Positions 26,018-34,506 of a stretch of DNA of 64,000 nt are shown here, piece after piece. Within the stretch, counting starts at the first letter, position 1. The number at the start of each line of letters is the position of its first letter. The stretch is from Cryptosporangium phraense (GTDB lineage Bacteria; Actinomycetota; Actinomycetes; Mycobacteriales; Cryptosporangiaceae). The notes below the pieces were generated by a model. That model saw only the letters and a program-made list of their open reading frames with translations, was not told the origin of the DNA and made no database searches. The DNA is taken from positions 1 through 64,000 of the forward strand of contig NZ_VIRS01000025.1 in the NCBI RefSeq assembly GCF_006912135.1. The letters run 5' to 3'. Both the position numbers and the translations under genes were made by a program.

Positions 26018-27223
26018 ATGGATCGTCGTAAATTGCTCGGGGCCGCCGCGGTCGCCGTCCCCGCCATCGCCGGCGCCGCCCTGCTCAGCGACCTGGACTT
26101 CGGCACCGACCCTCGCGCGGAGACGTCCGAGGGCTTCGCGGGCCAGGCCGAGGAGGTGTCCGGCGACGCGGCCGTGGCACAGAACGCCGCTCCGCCGGTC
26201 ATCGGGGTTCAGTTCCACGGCACCTGGGACATGTACTGGAACGGCACCGCGCCCAACACGATGTTCTACAAGCACCTCGACACGCTGGCCGCGAAGGGCG
26301 TCCAGGTCCTGCGCCTCGACGTCGGGTGGTCCTCCGCCCAGCCCACCAACGCCGCGCCGGCCGCGTCCCAGTGGTACCACCAGCGGATCAACACCGTCCT
26401 CGACGAGGCCCGCGCCCGAGGGATGCAGGTCTTCGTGACGGTCCACCAGTCGCCGGCTTGGGCCCGTCCCAACACCGGCAGCGAGGTGAAGCAGTACCCG
26501 ACCGACCCGAACTCGATCAAGCCGTGGCTGACGTTCTTCGCGTCCACCTACGGGGCCAAGATCCTGGCGATCGAGGTCTGGAACGAGCCGAACCTGCCCG
26601 ACTTCACCCAGATCGGCGACTCGGCCCAGCGCACCACGCGCTACGTCGCGTTCCTCAAGGCCGCCTACGCGGCGATCAAGGCCGGCCGCTCGTCGCTGCC
26701 GGTGATCTTCGCCGGACCGTGCCAGACCGACGACGTGTTCATCCGGGACTGCTACGCGGCCGGCGCCAAGGGCAACTTCGACATCATGGGCGTCCACCCG
26801 TACCAGGGCAACCAGACCAAGCCCCCGGAGTCGACCGACATCACCGGCAAGGCGCGCATGACCAACATGCCGGCGATCATCAACGTGATGGCGCAGTACG
26901 GAGACTCGGCCAAGCCGATCTGGTGGACCGAGTTCGGCTTCAGCGTGCACTCCAACGACGCGGTCCCGGCCGGTCAGGTGTGGCTGTACGGGGTACCGGA
27001 CGACCAGACCTCGGCGTCCTACATCTCCCGGGCCTACTACCTGGCCTGGCAGCAGTGGCCCCAGGTGAAGCTGGCCGTCACGTACTGCGGGTACAAGACG
27101 CCGTCGGACAGCCTCGGCCACCAGTACGGCTTCCGGATCATGGAGGCCGACGGCACGGCGAAGCCGCAGCTCGTCGCTCTCTCCAACATCCGTCAGGCGT
27201 TCGGATCGTTGCAGAAGCTGTAG
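26018..27223 (+). CDS. secreted clan-A glycoside hydrolase (GH39/GH5-like), Tat-type signal
   Basis: A 401-residue protein. MDRRKLLGAAAVAVPAIAGA is a twin-arginine-like signal, so export in folded form is likely. The mature part is a (beta/alpha)8 hydrolase: VLRLDVGWSSAQP, FVTVHQSPAWARP, AIEVWNEPNLPDF, where the Asn-Glu pair gives the acid/base, and PIWWTEFGFSVHS, where the Glu gives the nucleophile. This matches clan GH-A, closest in style to GH39/GH5 glycosidases. Substrate unknown. The ATG at 26018 follows GGGAGG. It is a lone gene after the low-complexity tract and ends before a perfect hairpin. Confidence 0.85.
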   Translation: MDRRKLLGAAAVAVPAIAGAALLSDLDFGTDPRAETSEGFAGQAEEVSGDAAVAQNAAPPVIGVQFHGTWDMYWNGTAPNTMFYKHLDTLAAKGVQVLRLDVGWSSAQPTNAAPAASQWYHQRINTVLDEARARGMQVFVTVHQSPAWARPNTGSEVKQYPTDPNSIKPWLTFFASTYGAKILAIEVWNEPNLPDFTQIGDSAQRTTRYVAFLKAAYAAIKAGRSSLPVIFAGPCQTDDVFIRDCYAAGAKGNFDIMGVHPYQGNQTKPPESTDITGKARMTNMPAIINVMAQYGDSAKPIWWTEFGFSVHSNDAVPAGQVWLYGVPDDQTSASYISRAYYLAWQQWPQVKLAVTYCGYKTPSDSLGHQYGFRIMEADGTAKPQLVALSNIRQAFGSLQKL

Positions 27224-27230
27224 GACCGTA

Positions 27231-27259
27231 GGCCGGCCACTGACCCCCAGTGGCCGGCC
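27231..27259. terminator. bidirectional terminator hairpin
   Basis: GGCCGGCCACTG and CAGTGGCCGGCC are a perfect 12-pair stem around ACCCC. It lies between the convergent hydrolase and ABM-domain genes. Confidence 0.85.
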
Positions 27260-27260
27260 T

Positions 27261-27557
27261 TCAGTCCGTTTCGACGTCCGTGAAGTGTTCGACGTGCGGG
27301 GGCGCGGCGAAGTACGGGCCGATCGCCGCCCGCCAGCGCCCGAACCGCTCGGTGGCCCGGAAATTCTGTTCGTGGGCCTCGACCGAGTCCCACTCGACCA
27401 GCAGCACGAACCGGCTCGGGGTCTCGACGCCCTGGGTCATCCGGACCGTCCGGCAGCCTTCGACGCCGATCAGCTCCTTCACCGCCGAGCGGTACGCATC
27501 CGCGAAGTCGGATTCCTGACCCGGCGCTACATCGATGAGCGCAACTTCCAGCACCAT
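27261..27557 (-). CDS. antibiotic biosynthesis monooxygenase (ABM) domain protein
   Basis: A 98-residue single-domain protein of the dimeric alpha-beta barrel ABM superfamily: EVALIDVAPGQESDFADAYR, then GCRTVRMTQGVETPSRFVLL, EWDSVEAHEQNFR and FGRWRAAIGPYF. Members include cofactor-free oxygenases and heme-degrading proteins, but many have no known reaction. The ATG at 27557 is chosen because upstream codons encode Arg-rich non-conserved sequence. It is convergent with the glycoside hydrolase gene. Confidence 0.8.
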   Translation of the reverse strand: MVLEVALIDVAPGQESDFADAYRSAVKELIGVEGCRTVRMTQGVETPSRFVLLVEWDSVEAHEQNFRATERFGRWRAAIGPYFAAPPHVEHFTDVETD

Positions 27558-27766
27558 GCGCCTGAGCCTGCCAGATCGCGCGCGCCCGGCGCGAACAGAC
27601 CGTTGCGACCTGCATCCCTCGTTCTGCAACATCCGCGCGGAAATCCGTCTACGATGGGCCCCAGGACAATTGGACGTTGATCACACTCCGCCCATTCCGG
27701 CGTGACGGGAAGCCGTGAAGACGGGTGAATGCCCGTTTCACCTGGTGACTTATCCCCACCCGGCGG

Positions 27767-27794
27767 TTGCGCACGCGCCTGTGCCCTTTACTAT
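27767..27794 (+). promoter_or_regulatory. promoter upstream of the Mn2+ riboswitch
   Basis: TTGCGC (27767-27772), 16 bases, then TACTAT (27789-27794). The predicted transcript would start about 27801, just before the riboswitch begins. Confidence 0.55.
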
Positions 27795-27801
27795 GGGAAT
27801 C

Positions 27802-27918
27802 CGACGAGGGGAGTAGCCCCACGGTCCACCCGGTCAATACGGCGAGCGCGGAACGATCTTCCGTGTGAACCCCGGGCACCGGCCCGCTCCGGCGGGTAGC
27901 GAGACCTCGGACACGTAA
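27802..27918 (+). promoter_or_regulatory. yybP-ykoY manganese riboswitch
   Basis: The two conserved loop sequences that bind Mn2+ in this class are both present in order: GGGGAGTAGCCCC (from about 27808) and GGTAGCGAGACC (about 27895-27906), separated by a GC-rich variable stem region. It lies 25-140 bases upstream of a TerC-family gene, the classic location for this RNA. In the class, Mn2+ binding increases expression of exporters. It fills most of the 385-bp gene-free stretch 27558-27942; the rest is promoter. Confidence 0.85.
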
Positions 27919-27942
27919 CGCTGCGCGTGATCCGGGAGAGTC

Positions 27943-28902
27943 ATGACCGTTTCGTTGTGGGTGTGGGCCGCGACCATCGCCGGCCTGTTGGTACTCGTCG
28001 CCATCGACATCTGGCACGCGAGGCGTCCCCACCACGTCGGGTTCCGCGAAGCGACGACCTGGTCGGTCATCTACATCGTCGCGTCGATCATCTTCGGCGT
28101 GCTCATCCTGGTGTTCTCCGGGATGGACCACGGCACCGAGTTCTTCGCCGGCTGGCTGATCGAGAAGAGCCTGTCGGTCGACAACCTGTTCGTGTTCGCG
28201 GTGATCCTGTCGACGTTCGGGGTCCCCGACAAGCACCAGCAGAAAGTGCTGCTGATCGGCATCCTCGGGGCGCTGGTCATGCGGGCGATCTTCATCGCGG
28301 TCGGCGCCGCCGCCATCCACCGGTTCGCGTTCACGTTCGTCATCTTCGGCGCGTTCCTGATCTACACCGCGGTCAAGCTGGTGCGCTCGCACGGCGAGCA
28401 GCCCGACGTGGGCAACAGCCGGGCGGTGAAGATGCTGCGCCGGTTCATCCCGGTCACCGACGACTTCCCGGAGAACAGCGCGCTGACCGTCAAGCGCGAC
28501 GGCAAGCGGCTGGCCACCCCGCTGCTGGTCGTCGTCGTCACGATCCTGTCGGTCGACCTGGTGTTCGCGCTCGACTCGATCCCCGCGGTGTTCGGCGTGA
28601 CCGAGAGCCCGTACATCGTCTTCACCGCCAACGCGTTCGCGCTGCTGGGGCTGCGGGCGCTGTACTTCCTGCTGATCGGGCTGCTCGACCGGCTGGTGCA
28701 CCTGCACTACGGCCTCGCGGTCGTGCTCGCCTTCATCGGCGTCAAATTGATCCTGCATTACGCGCACACGGTGTGGTCCTGGGTGCCGGAGATACCGACC
28801 GCGGTCTCGTTGGCGGTCGTGGTCCTGGTGCTCGCCGTGACCACCGTGACCAGCCTCCGGGCCACGAGGAAAGCTCAGGTTGTGAGGTCCGAACATGGTT
28901 GA
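27943..28902 (+). CDS. TerC/Alx-family membrane protein, likely Mn2+ exporter (copy 1)
   Basis: A 319-residue protein with about nine membrane helices. It carries the TerC hallmarks SLSVDNLFVFAVI and VDLVFALDSIPAVFG, whose acidic residues line the metal path in the Alx/MeeF-type Mn2+ exporters. The ATG at 27943 is preceded by GGGAGAG. Expression is predicted to depend on Mn2+ through the riboswitch upstream. A second paralogue follows 91 bp later on the same strand. Confidence 0.92.
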   Translation: MTVSLWVWAATIAGLLVLVAIDIWHARRPHHVGFREATTWSVIYIVASIIFGVLILVFSGMDHGTEFFAGWLIEKSLSVDNLFVFAVILSTFGVPDKHQQKVLLIGILGALVMRAIFIAVGAAAIHRFAFTFVIFGAFLIYTAVKLVRSHGEQPDVGNSRAVKMLRRFIPVTDDFPENSALTVKRDGKRLATPLLVVVVTILSVDLVFALDSIPAVFGVTESPYIVFTANAFALLGLRALYFLLIGLLDRLVHLHYGLAVVLAFIGVKLILHYAHTVWSWVPEIPTAVSLAVVVLVLAVTTVTSLRATRKAQVVRSEHG

Positions 28903-28993
28903 GACGCGACACACGGCGATGTTTCTGTCGCACCATGTAAGACCGATGGCTTCTTCCGGGTATGTATGCGCCAGTCGACGAGAGGCCTGACCG

Positions 28994-29992
28994 GTGGATG
29001 TTCCTGCCTGGGTGGAATGGGGCGTGCTGGGCACGCTCTTCGTTCTGCTGGCCTTCGACGTCTGGGTGATCGGTCGTCGGCCGCACGAGCCGTCGATCCG
29101 GGAGAGCACGCTCGGCGTCATCGGCTACGTCGCGATCGCGCTGATCTTCGGCGTCGGCATCTGGTGGCTGGCCGGCGGCCGGTACGCGGGTGAGTACTAC
29201 GCGGGCTGGCTGACCGAGTACAGCCTCTCGGTCGACAACCTGTTCGTGTTCCTGATCATCATGAGCCGCTTCAAGGTGCCCCGGATCTACCAGCAGAAGG
29301 TGCTGCTGATCGGCATCATCCTGGCGCTGGTGCTGCGCGGCCTGTTCATCGCCGCCGGTGCGGCCGCGATCGAGCGGTTCATCTGGGTGTTCTTCCTGTT
29401 CGGCGGCTTCCTCCTCTACACGGCCTGGAACCTGGCGTTCCACCACGAGGACGAGGAGGAGTTCAAGGAGAACGTGCTGATCCGCTGGTCGCGGCGGGTG
29501 CTGCCGATCTCGAAGGACTTCGGCGACGGCAAGCTGCGCACCCGCGAGAAGGGCAAGCGGCTGTGGACGCCGATGGTCGTCGTCCTGATCGCGATCGGCA
29601 CCACCGATCTCCTGTTCGCGTTCGACTCGATCCCGGCGATCTTCGGACTCACCCGGGAGCCGTTCCTGATCTTCACCGCGAACGTGTTCGCGCTGATGGG
29701 GCTCCGCCAGCTGTACTTCCTGCTCGGCGGGCTGCTCGACCGGCTGATCTACCTCTCGGTCGGGCTCGCGTTCATCCTCGCGTTCATCGGCGTGAAGCTG
29801 ATCCTGGAAGCCCTGCACGAGAACACGCTGCCGTTCATCAACGGCGGCCACCCGGTCGAGTGGGTTCCCGAGGTGCCGATCTGGGCCTCGTTGGTGGTGA
29901 TCGTGGGGACGTTGGGCGTGACGACGTTGGCGAGCCTGTGGCGGTCCCGGCGGCCGGCGTCCGACCGGGAACTAACGTCGGTGGAGCACTGA
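28994..29992 (+). CDS. TerC/Alx-family membrane protein (copy 2)
   Basis: A 332-residue paralogue of the preceding gene: SLSVDNLFVFLIIMSRF and TTDLLFAFDSIPAIFGL are conserved. It differs by an acidic cytoplasmic loop (HHEDEEEFKENV, about 155-165) and a longer loop before the last helix. GTG start with GAGAGG upstream. No second riboswitch is visible in the 91-bp gap, so it is probably co-transcribed with copy 1 and shares its Mn2+ control. Its last 21 bp overlap the convergent pucR gene. Confidence 0.9.
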   Translation: MDVPAWVEWGVLGTLFVLLAFDVWVIGRRPHEPSIRESTLGVIGYVAIALIFGVGIWWLAGGRYAGEYYAGWLTEYSLSVDNLFVFLIIMSRFKVPRIYQQKVLLIGIILALVLRGLFIAAGAAAIERFIWVFFLFGGFLLYTAWNLAFHHEDEEEFKENVLIRWSRRVLPISKDFGDGKLRTREKGKRLWTPMVVVLIAIGTTDLLFAFDSIPAIFGLTREPFLIFTANVFALMGLRQLYFLLGGLLDRLIYLSVGLAFILAFIGVKLILEALHENTLPFINGGHPVEWVPEVPIWASLVVIVGTLGVTTLASLWRSRRPASDRELTSVEH

Positions 29993-31567
29993 GACGCAGA
30001 CGCACGCGGCCAGCAGGGCCGGGTAGAGGTCCGGCGCGGCCGGCGAGTGGCCCAGGAGCGTCTCGATGCGTTCCAGCCGCTGGTAGAGCGACTGGCGACG
30101 GAGGTGCAGCGCGGCCGCGGTCTTGGTCGCGCTGGCGCCGTGCCGGAGGTAGAGCTCCAGCGTCCGCACCAGGCCGGTGCGGTGGCGGGCGTCCCAGACG
30201 ATCAGCGGGCCGATCGTCCGTTCGACGAACGCGTCCAGCTGGCCCGGGGCGGCTCGCCGGCTGAGCTCGAGTTCGAGCGCGAGCGTGCGGGCCGCGACGA
30301 TGACCGGCCGGCTCCCCGGCCGGGCCGCCCCCCGGGAAGTCCCCGCCAAGGCCAACGCCAGCGCAGCCCGCGCCAGCTCCAACGACGCCGCCCACGCAGC
30401 GGTCCCGCCTGCAGCGGTCCCGCCGGCGGCGGTCCCGCCGGCGGCGGCTGCGCCCGGCACCGCGTAGCCCAGAGCCACCGTCACCTGGGGCGCTCCGGAT
30501 CGCCGACCGGCGTCCGCAAAGGCAGTTTCGAGCGCACCGACCGGATCCCCGGCCTCGGGCGCCACCACCAACGCCAGGACCGACTCGCGCACCCGCGCGC
30601 GCAGCGCGGACGTGCCGAGCAGGCGGGCCGCCTGGTCGACCAGCGTGACCGCGGGCCGGGTCTCCGGCGCGTCGATCGCGACGCCGATCAGCAGCCGCCC
30701 CGGTGGCGGCCGGAAGCCCGCCAGACCGGTCCGGACGACGGTCTCGGCCGGCGCCGGAGCCGCGCCGCCGACCAGGTCGGACAGGAAAGCGGCGGCGTGC
30801 CGCTCGCGCTCGGTCGGCGGGTCGCCGGTGCGCAGGATCTCGACCGCGAGCGCGGTCGCGGTCCGCTCCACGGTCGCGGCCAGATCCTCGGGCGCGAGCG
30901 ACGAGCCACCCGCCGCCACCACCCGGCCCCACGACCGCCCGTGCACGATCACCTCGGACGACGCCTGCGCGGAGTCCACCGCCCGCCAGGCCGCGTGGTC
31001 GTCGGGAACGCCGTGGGACGCGACGAGCGCCCCGCTCGCGGTGGTCAGCACGGTCGCGGTGCCGGCCACCTCGGCCGCGGTGCGGAGCAACCCGGCCACG
31101 CCCGCCCCGGAGATCAACGCCTCGTTGAGGGCCCGGGTCACCCGATCGCCGAGTCGCAGGCGACGGGCCGCCTCGTCGACGATCGCGGTGTTCGCGGCCT
31201 CGCACATCCGGATGAACGGCACGACCGCCCGCAGCGCGATCAGCGGTAAGCCCCGCCGCGACGCCTCGTCCGCGAGCTCCGCGGGCAGCTCCGGGAACGT
31301 CCGGCCGATCTCCACCGCGAGCCCGCTCACCCCGGCGTCGACCAGCTCGCGGACGTAGTGACGGCGGGCGCCCGCGTCGCTCCCGGCCAGCCCGAGACCG
31401 GTCGTGAGCAGCAGTTCTCCGCCCGACAGCAGCGGCCCGATCTCGTAGATCTCGCTCGAGTGCACCCAGCGCACCGCACGGCCGAGCGCGTCCTGCCCGG
31501 TGAGCACGAGTGGTCGCGCCTCCCGGACCGCCTCGAACTCGAGCACCTCGGCCAACGTCAGCGCCAC
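29972..31567 (-). CDS. PucR-family transcriptional regulator
   Basis: A 531-residue regulator. N-terminal PucR ligand domain: MALTLAEVLEFEAVREARPL and VRWVHSSEIYEIGPLLSGGELLLTTG. A GGDEF-like middle region spans about 280-430. The C-terminal PucR-type helix-turn-helix reads TLELYLRHGASATKTAAALHLRRQSLYQRLERIETLLG. The family controls purine, nucleobase and amine catabolism, often on a divergent operon. Here the divergent operon is deaminase/oxygenase/NCS1 permease, its probable target. GTG start with GGGGTGA upstream. A 15-bp tandem repeat inserts GGTAA copies in the middle domain. Confidence 0.92.
   Translation of the reverse strand: MALTLAEVLEFEAVREARPLVLTGQDALGRAVRWVHSSEIYEIGPLLSGGELLLTTGLGLAGSDAGARRHYVRELVDAGVSGLAVEIGRTFPELPAELADEASRRGLPLIALRAVVPFIRMCEAANTAIVDEAARRLRLGDRVTRALNEALISGAGVAGLLRTAAEVAGTATVLTTASGALVASHGVPDDHAAWRAVDSAQASSEVIVHGRSWGRVVAAGGSSLAPEDLAATVERTATALAVEILRTGDPPTERERHAAAFLSDLVGGAAPAPAETVVRTGLAGFRPPPGRLLIGVAIDAPETRPAVTLVDQAARLLGTSALRARVRESVLALVVAPEAGDPVGALETAFADAGRRSGAPQVTVALGYAVPGAAAAGGTAAGGTAAGGTAAWAASLELARAALALALAGTSRGAARPGSRPVIVAARTLALELELSRRAAPGQLDAFVERTIGPLIVWDARHRTGLVRTLELYLRHGASATKTAAALHLRRQSLYQRLERIETLLGHSPAAPDLYPALLAACVCVSVLHRR
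30396..30440 (-). repeat. 15-bp in-frame tandem repeat inside pucR
   Basis: Three copies of a 15-bp unit (plus-strand GCAGCGGTCCCGCCT and variants) encode repeated Gly-Gly-Thr-Ala-Ala. The unit length preserves frame, so copy number can vary without breaking the gene. The peptide probably forms a flexible linker in the GGDEF-like region. Confidence 0.85.
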
Positions 31568-31652
31568 TTGTCACCCCGTCGGCTCGGCACCCCCACAGTA
31601 TGGACGCCGCGTCAGTTGTCCGGTTGTGGTAGTCGGGCGCACAGTAAACGCC

Positions 31653-32117
31653 ATGATGATCCAGGATCCGGCCGCGTTGCTGGCGGTGGCGGTCGAGGAG
31701 GCCAGGGCCGGCCTCGCCGAGGGCGGTGTCCCGATCGGGGCCGCGCTCTTCGGTACCGACGGCAGGCTGCTCGGGCGGGGTCGCAACCGGCGGGTGCAGG
31801 ACGGCGACCCGTCGCTGCACGCGGAGACGAGCGCGTTCCGCAACGCCGGCCGCCGCCCGACCTACTTCGACACGATCATGGTCACCACGCTCTCGCCGTG
31901 CTGGTACTGCTCCGGGCTGGTCCGCCAGTTCGGCATCGGGCAGGTGATCATCGGCGAGGCCACGACGTTCTCCGGCGGCCACGATTGGCTGGCCGAGCAC
32001 GGAGTGCGGATCACGCTGCTCGACGACCCGGAGTGCGTCGGGCTGATGAGCGACTTCATCCGGGACCGCCCGGAACTCTGGGCCGAGGACATCGGCGTCG
32101 AGATCGAGGCCACATGA
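31653..32117 (+). CDS. zinc-dependent nucleobase/nucleoside deaminase (cytosine deaminase-like)
   Basis: A 154-residue protein with the CDA-fold zinc motifs HAETS (His56, Glu58 as proton shuttle) and PCWYC (Cys83, Cys86). Size and the form SPCWYC resemble yeast-type cytosine deaminases and guanine deaminases. ATG at 31653 or 31656; no clear ribosome site, so the mRNA may be leaderless. The stop overlaps the ATG of the oxygenase gene (ATGA). It heads the operon that diverges from pucR. Substrate prediction (cytosine or a related base) is inferred from the permease partner. Confidence 0.88.
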   Translation: MMIQDPAALLAVAVEEARAGLAEGGVPIGAALFGTDGRLLGRGRNRRVQDGDPSLHAETSAFRNAGRRPTYFDTIMVTTLSPCWYCSGLVRQFGIGQVIIGEATTFSGGHDWLAEHGVRITLLDDPECVGLMSDFIRDRPELWAEDIGVEIEAT

Positions 32118-33040
32118 TCACCTCCATCGACCTGCGCGACGACCCGGCCACCGTCGCGGAGCAGATCGACGCGACCCTGCAGCAGTCCGGGTTCATGCTG
32201 GTCACCGGCCACGGCGTCCCGGCCGAGTTACGGGCCGAGGTACGGAAGGCCTCCCGCGGGTTCTTCGCACTCGACCCCGCGGTGAAGAACCGGTACGCCG
32301 CCACCGTCGGCGGCCGCGGGTGGCTGCCGACCGGCGTCGAGGCCAACGGATATGCCGAGGGCACCGAGACGCCGCCCGACCTCAAGGAGACGTTCGCGAT
32401 CGGCGCCGACACGCCGGTCGGCGATCCGGTCGTCGACGACGCCTGGTTCCTCCCGAACGTCTGGCCGTCCGAGGTGCCCGCCCTGCGGCGCACCCTCCTC
32501 CAGTACGAAACCGCGATGCGGACGCTCGCCGATCGGCTGCTCCGGGCCTGCGCCGACGCCCTGGGTCTCGAAACGGACTTCTTCGTACCCACCCACCCCA
32601 CCTGGACGCTCAACCTCAACTGGTACCCGTCCCTGGGCGTGGTCGGCGAGCCGGAAGAGGGCCAGTACCGGATCGGCCCGCACACCGACTTCGGCACGCT
32701 GACGCTGCTCGACCGCGAGTACGGCAGCGGCGGCCTGCAGGTCTTCACCGCCGACGGCGTCTGGGTGGACGCGCCCTACGACCCGGACGCGTTCACGATC
32801 AACGTCGGCGACCTGCTGGCCCGCTGGACCGGCGACCGGTGGCTCTCGGCCCGGCACCGGGTGCTGCCGCCCCAGGCCGACGCCCCGGACGAGGACCTGG
32901 TGTCGCTCGTCTACTTCTACGAGGCGAACCACGACACGGTCGTGCACACGCTCGAACCCCCGATCGGCCGCACCGCGCATCCGCCGGTGGTCAGCGGCGA
33001 CTTCATCCGTGAACGGCTCGACGCCATCACCATCAACTAG
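32114..33040 (+). CDS. 2-oxoglutarate/Fe(II)-dependent oxygenase (isopenicillin N synthase-like)
   Basis: A 308-residue protein of the DIOX/IPNS family. The iron triad is His190-x-Asp192 (GPHTDFG) and His248 (SARHRVLPP), with the conserved Arg two residues after the distal His for 2-oxoglutarate. The N-terminal DIOX_N region has FMLVTGHGVP. By family it would hydroxylate a small molecule with release of succinate and CO2. Coupled to the deaminase (four-base overlap) and followed after nine bases by an NCS1 permease, so its substrate is plausibly a nucleobase or its catabolite. A thymine-7-hydroxylase-like role is one possibility, not shown. Confidence 0.9.
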   Translation: MITSIDLRDDPATVAEQIDATLQQSGFMLVTGHGVPAELRAEVRKASRGFFALDPAVKNRYAATVGGRGWLPTGVEANGYAEGTETPPDLKETFAIGADTPVGDPVVDDAWFLPNVWPSEVPALRRTLLQYETAMRTLADRLLRACADALGLETDFFVPTHPTWTLNLNWYPSLGVVGEPEEGQYRIGPHTDFGTLTLLDREYGSGGLQVFTADGVWVDAPYDPDAFTINVGDLLARWTGDRWLSARHRVLPPQADAPDEDLVSLVYFYEANHDTVVHTLEPPIGRTAHPPVVSGDFIRERLDAITIN

Positions 33041-33049
33041 GAGGCAGCC

Positions 33050-34453
33050 GTGACGGTCACCGAAGAGCCGATTCGCGAGGGCGAATACGGCACCCGGGTC
33101 GTCGCCGTCGAACCCGGCGGCATCGAGAAGATCCCGCTCGCCGACCGGCACGGACGCCCGCTCAACCTGTTCTGGACCTGGGCGTCCCCGAACCTGGAAT
33201 TCGCGACGATCTACCTGGGCGTCCTGGCCACGCTGGTCTTCGGGCTGACGTTCTGGCAGGCCGTGCTGGCGATCGTCCTGGGCAACGCGCTGTCCTCGGT
33301 CGCGCACGGCATCCTGTCGGCGCGTGGGCCGGTCCACGGCGTCCCCGAGATGGTGTTGTCGCGCGGGGCGTTCGGGTTCTGGGGCAACCTGCTCCCGGCC
33401 GGGTTCCTGGCCGTGACCGCGGGCATCGGGTGGTTCGCGGTCAACAGCGTCAGCGCCACGTTCGCGCTGAATTCGCTGACCGGTCTGCCCAAGTGGCTGT
33501 GCCTGGTGGTCGTGGTGCTCGCGCAGGTCGCGATCGCGTTCTTCGGGCACAACCTCGTCCACTCGTTCGAGCGGTGGGCGTTCCCGGTGCTGGCGGTGAT
33601 CTTCGTGATCGGCTCGGTCGTCGTGCTGAGCAAGTCGCACCCCGGGGCACCGGCCGGCGCCGGGATACCCGGCGTGGGGACGGCCGGGGGATTCCTGCTC
33701 ACGCTGGCGGCGGTGTTCGGTTACGGCTCCGGCTGGAACCCCTACGCCTCCGACTACACCCGGTACCTCCCGCCCGACACGAACCGGCGAGCAGTCGGCT
33801 TCTTCGCCGGTGCCGGGATCTTCGTCACCTGCACGCTGCTGCAGATCGTCGGGGCCGCCTCGGTGACCGTCGGGCCGCCGGCCTCGGACAACCCGACGAC
33901 CGCGTTCGTCGACACGATGCCGTCGGTGCTCGCGAACCTCACGCTGCTGGCGATCGCGATCGGCGGCGTGTCGGCCAACGTGCTGAACATCTACTCGGGC
34001 TCGATGTCGTTCCTGACGATGGGCGTGCGGCTGCCCGCCCACCTGCGCCGGGCGCTGGTCGCGGTCACGTTCGGCGTCATCGGGTTCCTGGTCGCGCTCT
34101 CCGGCCTGGAGGACGCCGGACACAAGTACGAGAACTTCCTGCTGGTCATCGGGTACTGGATCGCGCCCTGGCTCGGCGTGGTGCTGGTCGACATCTGGCT
34201 CCGCCGGAACGACACCGACGGCAGCCGGATCGCCCCCGTGCTCTACGACCGGCGCTACACGAACTGGGCCGGGCCGATCGCGATGGTGCTCGGGCTCGTC
34301 GTGTCGATCGGCCTGTTCTCGAACCAGACCCAGTTCAGTGGATACGTCGTGCGAGAAGCTCCCAGCATCGGCGACATCACCCCGATCGTCGGATTCCTGC
34401 TCGCGGCCGTCGTCTACTTCGCGATTCGCCTGCCCATCACTAGGCGTACATAA
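33050..34453 (+). CDS. NCS1-family purine/cytosine permease
   Basis: A 467-residue transporter with about 12 helices. NLFWTWASPNLEFATIYLG at the start of helix 1 and FGYGSGWNPYASDYTRYLP in helix 5/6 are typical of the NCS1 (cytosine-purine permease) family, which imports nucleobases or allantoin with H+ or Na+. The GTG at 33050 follows an AGGAGG site. Last gene of the three-gene operon divergent from pucR, and the main clue that the operon uses a nucleobase. Confidence 0.93.
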   Translation: MTVTEEPIREGEYGTRVVAVEPGGIEKIPLADRHGRPLNLFWTWASPNLEFATIYLGVLATLVFGLTFWQAVLAIVLGNALSSVAHGILSARGPVHGVPEMVLSRGAFGFWGNLLPAGFLAVTAGIGWFAVNSVSATFALNSLTGLPKWLCLVVVVLAQVAIAFFGHNLVHSFERWAFPVLAVIFVIGSVVVLSKSHPGAPAGAGIPGVGTAGGFLLTLAAVFGYGSGWNPYASDYTRYLPPDTNRRAVGFFAGAGIFVTCTLLQIVGAASVTVGPPASDNPTTAFVDTMPSVLANLTLLAIAIGGVSANVLNIYSGSMSFLTMGVRLPAHLRRALVAVTFGVIGFLVALSGLEDAGHKYENFLLVIGYWIAPWLGVVLVDIWLRRNDTDGSRIAPVLYDRRYTNWAGPIAMVLGLVVSIGLFSNQTQFSGYVVREAPSIGDITPIVGFLLAAVVYFAIRLPITRRT

Positions 34454-34506
34454 GTAACTTTTGGTACATATGGTGTCACCAAGTGCGAGCTTTGCGGGAG
34501 GCTGGC

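Noticed and set aside
28903-28993. Second manganese riboswitch ahead of terC copy 2
   Set aside because: The 91-bp gap lacks both conserved loop sequences.
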